The position numbers were made by a program, and so were the translations under genes. Below are positions 41,801 through 47,800 of a stretch of DNA of 64,000 bases, in pieces. The notes under the pieces are model-generated. The model was not told the DNA's origin, ran no database searches, and saw nothing but the letters and a program-made list of their open reading frames with translations. This DNA comes from Epiperipatus broadwayi (lineage: Eukaryota > Onychophora > Udeonychophora > Euonychophora > Peripatidae), in contig JAQFVV010012672.1 in assembly GCA_028023455.1 (NCBI GenBank), forward strand, positions 1,114,001 through 1,178,000, given 5' to 3'. Positions within the stretch are counted from its first letter, which is position 1. Each line of letters begins with the position of its first letter.

Positions 41801-44800
41801 TCCAATAGACTAGCTCTACCTATTTTTATTAACCTAGATACAATTTGGGTCAGTTCATCCAATTCTCACCCCTTTATATACCACAGTATTCAAACTCAGG
41901 GAGTAATTGCCTGAGCTCTCTTATCAGGGAAGGAGATCACACTAATAGTAGTTATTGCACTTCTATATAAGTGATAATTAATTACCAAAAATCAATTAAG
42001 CATAAGATATATAAAAAAAAATATGTATGTGCAGTATAAGTATATATATATTAAAAGCTATAATAAATGACTTAAATATGTATGTGTATTTCCTCTATCA
42101 TAGTAATAATATTAATAGGTGTAAAACTAAATAAGATTATAATGTTTATAATGGGTATGTGCATAATGAAGAACTATAAAGCTGGTGATGGATATTGAAA
42201 TAATGATGAGTTAGAGACCAGATTAAAATAACAAATTATATAAACATTTATTGATTGACAAATAAAAAAAAAATATGCAATATGAATAACACTTAAATCT
42301 GATATATATAATTTATTTTGTCAGGATGAAATTCTACCATATCGATAACTATAATGATATTAATAAAATAAAACCCTTGCCATAAACCCAATGGTAGAAG
42401 TTCATGTACTTGACTAATTATTTACAACAACGAATATGGAAAACTATAATATGTATATGTGATTGCGAATTTAGCTGACTAATTTAAAATGTGTATACCA
42501 ACATAACAACAATAAAAAGACCTCTGTTTTCTAGATACCTCAATGGTTATAAATCATTGATTTATAAAAGCAATACAAAAGTAAGCTTAATTAATAATAG
42601 TAAAAAAATATATCATTGTGTTTGCTTACTATAAGATAATATTAAAATTTCTTACCTCCTAATTTTGTCAAAAGTCAGTCAGATGGGGCGGTCAAAACTG
42701 TTATTTTTTTTTTTTATACAATTAGAGATGATGAAAATATATGTATATAAATCTAATTCTTCCCCCCCCCCCCTTATTACTCTCATACAGAGTAACTCCA
42801 AAATTATACACATTAGCTTCCATTTGTAGAAACGAAAATAATACATAAAATTTACAATAGACAAAATAATAAAACAAAAATTACAATTCTTATCCCATTA
42901 TATTAATTAAAGTTCGATAAGTCTTCTGGAAATTGTTCATTTATTAAATAAATTCCTAAGAATGGAGATGAAGTTTTGCTCCCACGAAGAATAGAAGTTT
43001 CTTGTCTGAGTCAAAAAATAATAATGTTCTCCAATTATCCTGTCTTGGATTTGTTTAGGCATTTTATTTAAAGCAAAGATGGTTTTTAAGTTTCTCCTAA
43101 ATGGGCAGGTAAAATCTTTAAACTTTCATGGCTTTATCGATGACGTATTATTACCCCATGGTAAAAACTTTTCAGCAAGCAATCATGATATAAAAATAAT
43201 ATATATTTATTGATTCATTTGCTGCTCAAGATTTCAATGACGATATTATTATTTATCAAAACAATTATTTATTGAATATTACTGCAACGCTTAAATTTAG
43301 CTAAAATTTATCTAATCAGCAAATAATTTAAAACTTCTTACTTTCAAATCATTTCTTTCCCTTCAAATGATTGCTTTAAAATTTCAGCTTTTGATCACTT
43401 TGATTAATATTTTTAAAAAAATATTTATATATTTGAATTCGAATATTCAGATCCATGTTATATTCGAAAACTACTTTTTTTTAAACCAAAAAAAAATAAT
43501 AATGTTCTCTCTTAAAAAAAACAGAAGACAATTATAACAATTAATCCTGCGTTTAGGTCGCGTGAAGTTATTTTAAACATTTTAACCTTGACATTTCCTA
43601 TTGTTTAAATGACGTAATATAAATAAATGGGATTATAACTAAAAATAATAATTTATAAATATTTTAAATTTCATTTCTACAAATCTCATCTCCACAAATG
43701 GTGCCATGTGTTTAGGTTTAGGTTTTAATTCAGTCATTGTTTTTATTTTTTTAAGTTTATGTGTAAGTTTCTATTTTATTTTTATAGTCATCCCCAATTA
43801 TTAACATATAATACCCTTTTATTCCAGTGTTAATATACCTATCTGTTTCTCTCTAGTAATTTAATGGCTTTTATTACCTCCTTAAAAATAAAAAGATGTT
43901 TATACACATGTATATGTTGGAAAGAAAAAAAAAAATGTTAATATGTCAATTTGCTGAGCAACTTATTGGTTAAGCTAATATATTACAAGGCTCCAATTGG
44001 TAGAGTGTCTTAAATAACTGGAAGGTGTGGCAGTTTGTAGCTCATCACTACAGTATACTATATATATATTTTTTGGTGTTTCTTGTAAAACTGTAACCAT
44101 AAAAGATGTATAAATATAATTTCATGAGAGTAGTGAGTATTTATTTTTTTATTTTATCTCATTAAGTACATTCCCTTAACTTGTCAATATAACTGTGTGT
44201 TTAGACAAGTAAACATGTGCTAGGTATTAACATATTTCTGTCGGTATAGGTACCACCTGCCCTGTGATTGAGCTAGTTATGGTCGGGCCCCCTTAATTAT
44301 GCTAATGTAAAAATTCTTCATCAATGACTCTCAGGATAATTCTTACTTTGATAGTAGGATTGGTCAAATCCAATGACCATAAATATGCTGCTAGGGTACA
44401 TACTAATAGGGAATACATAAATCATATTGTCAGGCCAATAGAGCAAGGTAATTGATTTATTTCATTAAAAACTTTTGCTTAATAGTAATATTAATAGATC
44501 ACGTAGATGTTTGGGATATCTCCAAAATTGTTTCCTTAAATTAGGTATTATTATGAGAATAAAATAATTCCAGTTATATTTTTTTATGGTAGATAAGATT
44601 TAAAATAAATTATCTGCAGGTCAATGGTGGCTAAACAGCTATTCTGCCAAATAAATTAAAAATAAAACGTAATATACATTATATTAGAAAAGAATTAAGC
44701 TAAGTGTTCGTGGGTTTGTTATACTATAAACTTTTAAACAGAATTTTCTAGAAAAAAAAATGTATCTTTTAACTGTCCAAAGGTACATCAAAATCGATGA

Positions 44801-47800
44801 GAAAGTGAAAGTAAACTAACAGTTAACAATTTTTTGTGTTCTTCCACACAACTGTTTCTCATTGTGCTGGAGGAAAAAATCCATATTGAAATTTCATTTT
44901 TTTTAAATTTGTACGCTTATATGAAATTATTTAGAATTTTTAAAAAAATGTTTTATGTCAACTTTGACCATAAAGACTTGTTATTTATTATTAATGTAAA
45001 GTAGCAAAATTAGCATACTGTACATTATCAATACCTAATCGCAATTAACATCAAGAAAAAAATAAAATTCTGACATATTAAAAAAGAAATAAAAAATATC
45101 TAATGCATTCTCTCTTTGTATAGCAATCAATATTTAAGGCTTTTTTTTTTTTTTTTTTACAATATGTAATGTGCAATTATAAACTAACAAACAAATTAAC
45201 ATCAAGAAAAAAATAAAATTCTGACATATTAAAAAAGAAATAAAAAATATCTAATGCATTCTCTCTTTGTATAGCAATCAATATTTAAGGCTTTTTTTTT
45301 TTTTTTTTTACAATATGTAATGTGCAATTATAAACTAACAAACATCACTATATATACAAATACACTAGCTGTAGCATTTGGTTTTTTTTCCCACGAGATG
45401 TCATATTTTATTAAGTGTGATATCCATTATCTTGAAAATGACTTAACACTTTTTAGATTAGTACAAATGAAGTCAGAGATGCGAACTATTTAAATAAATA
45501 TTAAAGGTATAAATCTTTTTCAGTTTATTTGTATTGCATTTTTAATTGTACAAAATTTATTTAAACGCATAATGACATTCACAATTCTGAAACAAATTAT
45601 GAGATATTTTAAAATTGAGTAAATAGATTAAGTATTATTTTTAATTTAGATGTAATAATTTTTGATTATACAAAGTTTATTTTTATTAATATTTTGGTTT
45701 TGTTTTTATTAATGATGAAAATCTACTTTGGATATGCCATTTATGAAGTACTGATTGACTTGCAAGAATGCTGGATGAAAATTAAATACTGTATTGTACA
45801 TTCATTAATCATATTTTAAGTTTATAATCAAAATATTGTTTACAGCACTAATATTGTGTAATATGATTAAACCTTGTACTATACAATTTCAGCATGAAAG
45901 TTGCAATTTTGTTTTTGGATGGGATAGTGTTAATAATTATTCAGTGATGTCATCATTCTTACAAAATGGCTGACAAAAAATTTTTTTTAAGATTGTAAAT
46001 CAAAACAAATTGATGATGATTGCTATTATGAATCCTCATATAAAAGTGAAGTGCTAAACAGGGTATAGGTATATTTGAATTTATATTTCACTGATTGTTG
46101 TAAAATGTTTGAATTTAGATTACATTATAAAGCAATTTGCATATATCAAAAAGTGTTGGAGTTTGTTTTTTAATCCAATTTATGATTATTATAAAGATAT
46201 ATTTCATCTTTTTATAAATGCAAATCTTTATTTACTTCAAACCAAAAATTTGAACATGTAATAAATGAATAATTGAATGGTCTGTTATTTGGGAGAATAT
46301 ATGAAGTTTAAGCATTGGAGTCGACAATGCTGAGTTGTGATTTATGGACTTTGAGCTCTAGGGCCCACAACTACCCTTCAGGGCAAAAATAATCATATAA
46401 TTGGTTGCTTGGATATTTACATGAAGTTTGAGAATCAATAGTGATTAAATTGAGCTAAAATCCATGAATTATATATAAGCTTTAGAGTCTGCCATTGAAC
46501 TGCTAATAGAATAAAAATCATCAAATAGTTTGTGAATCAGGAATTCACATGAAATTTGAGAACTAGAAGTGACAAGGTTGAGCTGTAATTTATGGACCCT
46601 GAGTTTTAGAATTAGTTTCTCTATCATTTCACTAAATTATATTGGGATTGTAACAAAAACGGTTTTCTGAAAAAGGTTATAATAATTTTGTCTATTATTG
46701 TGGTTTTATTGTTTATAAATTTTTCATATGACTGGAAATGTTTAATTTGAAGTTTTAGCCTCATCAGAAGAAACCACAAGTTTGTAGAGAACTATTTATT
46801 TTTTATGATAATTTGCTGTATTCCCTGGAGGTCTTATTTACAATATCAACAGGTCACATCAATAATGAAAAAAAAAAGACATTTAACACAAATAAAACAT
46901 AAGAATTTATTCATCATATAAAATAATGTATATAAACAGATGGAAACCAAAGTGTTAATCTTCTCAGGGAAGAAAATCTCTATTTGTAGAATTATCTTCC
47001 ATTGATGTGTATGTAATAGTTATTTACACGCACTTTGCAACAGTTCATTTCTATATTATTTTAATAGAACATCTTGCATGTTTCTGCATTAATATGAATA
47101 TTTTAGAATACATTAATTTTATTAAGTCCAGTGCATGCTTATGTTATGTAAATTTTCTACAGTATAATCAACGTTGGGTAAATTTATTCATATATTGTGT
47201 GACTGTAATTGCATTAAATAAAATATGCCTATTTACAATCAACTAAATATTTGCATATCTGCACCCATTGCATTATAATTATCACAAACAGTTCATAATT
47301 ATCATATCTGATTGTTTATTTCTGGGACTTTGAAATATATGTTGTAAAATAAAAAAGAGTTTGATCAGAACACACTCCCATCATGAATGTTCAATTAGAA
47401 ATGTTTATCTGATTATTCATCTTGTAAAATGCAGTGTGATAATTTGAAATTCGCAGGAAGATCTGATTAGTAAATTATTGCAATTACTTTACATAGAAGA
47501 TGTCTCTGTTCATTAGATTGGAATTGTTGTTGAATTCATTCTTTACTTGTGTTTATCTGCTTGTAGATGCCACAGTATTTACTTATATTGTAGGTGCCCT
47601 TGCATTTACCAAATTGGACATGCTTCTGTGCTTATCCATTTGAAGTATTGCATGTTTATTATTATTTGGAGGAAACACTATGTCTTAGCTGGAGAGGTGC
47701 CACTATAATGATTATATTGGGAATAACTTTGGGTTTTTTTTTTTTATTGACTAAATTGAAAATATTGTACTTTCTCATTTGTTATGTTACTGTATTCATT

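Noticed and set aside
42679-43150. Minus-strand peptide-like stretch (QIQDRIIGEHYYFLTQTRN)
   Set aside because: A short plausible peptide with no family match and no continuing frame; a gag-like origin was considered but cannot be supported.
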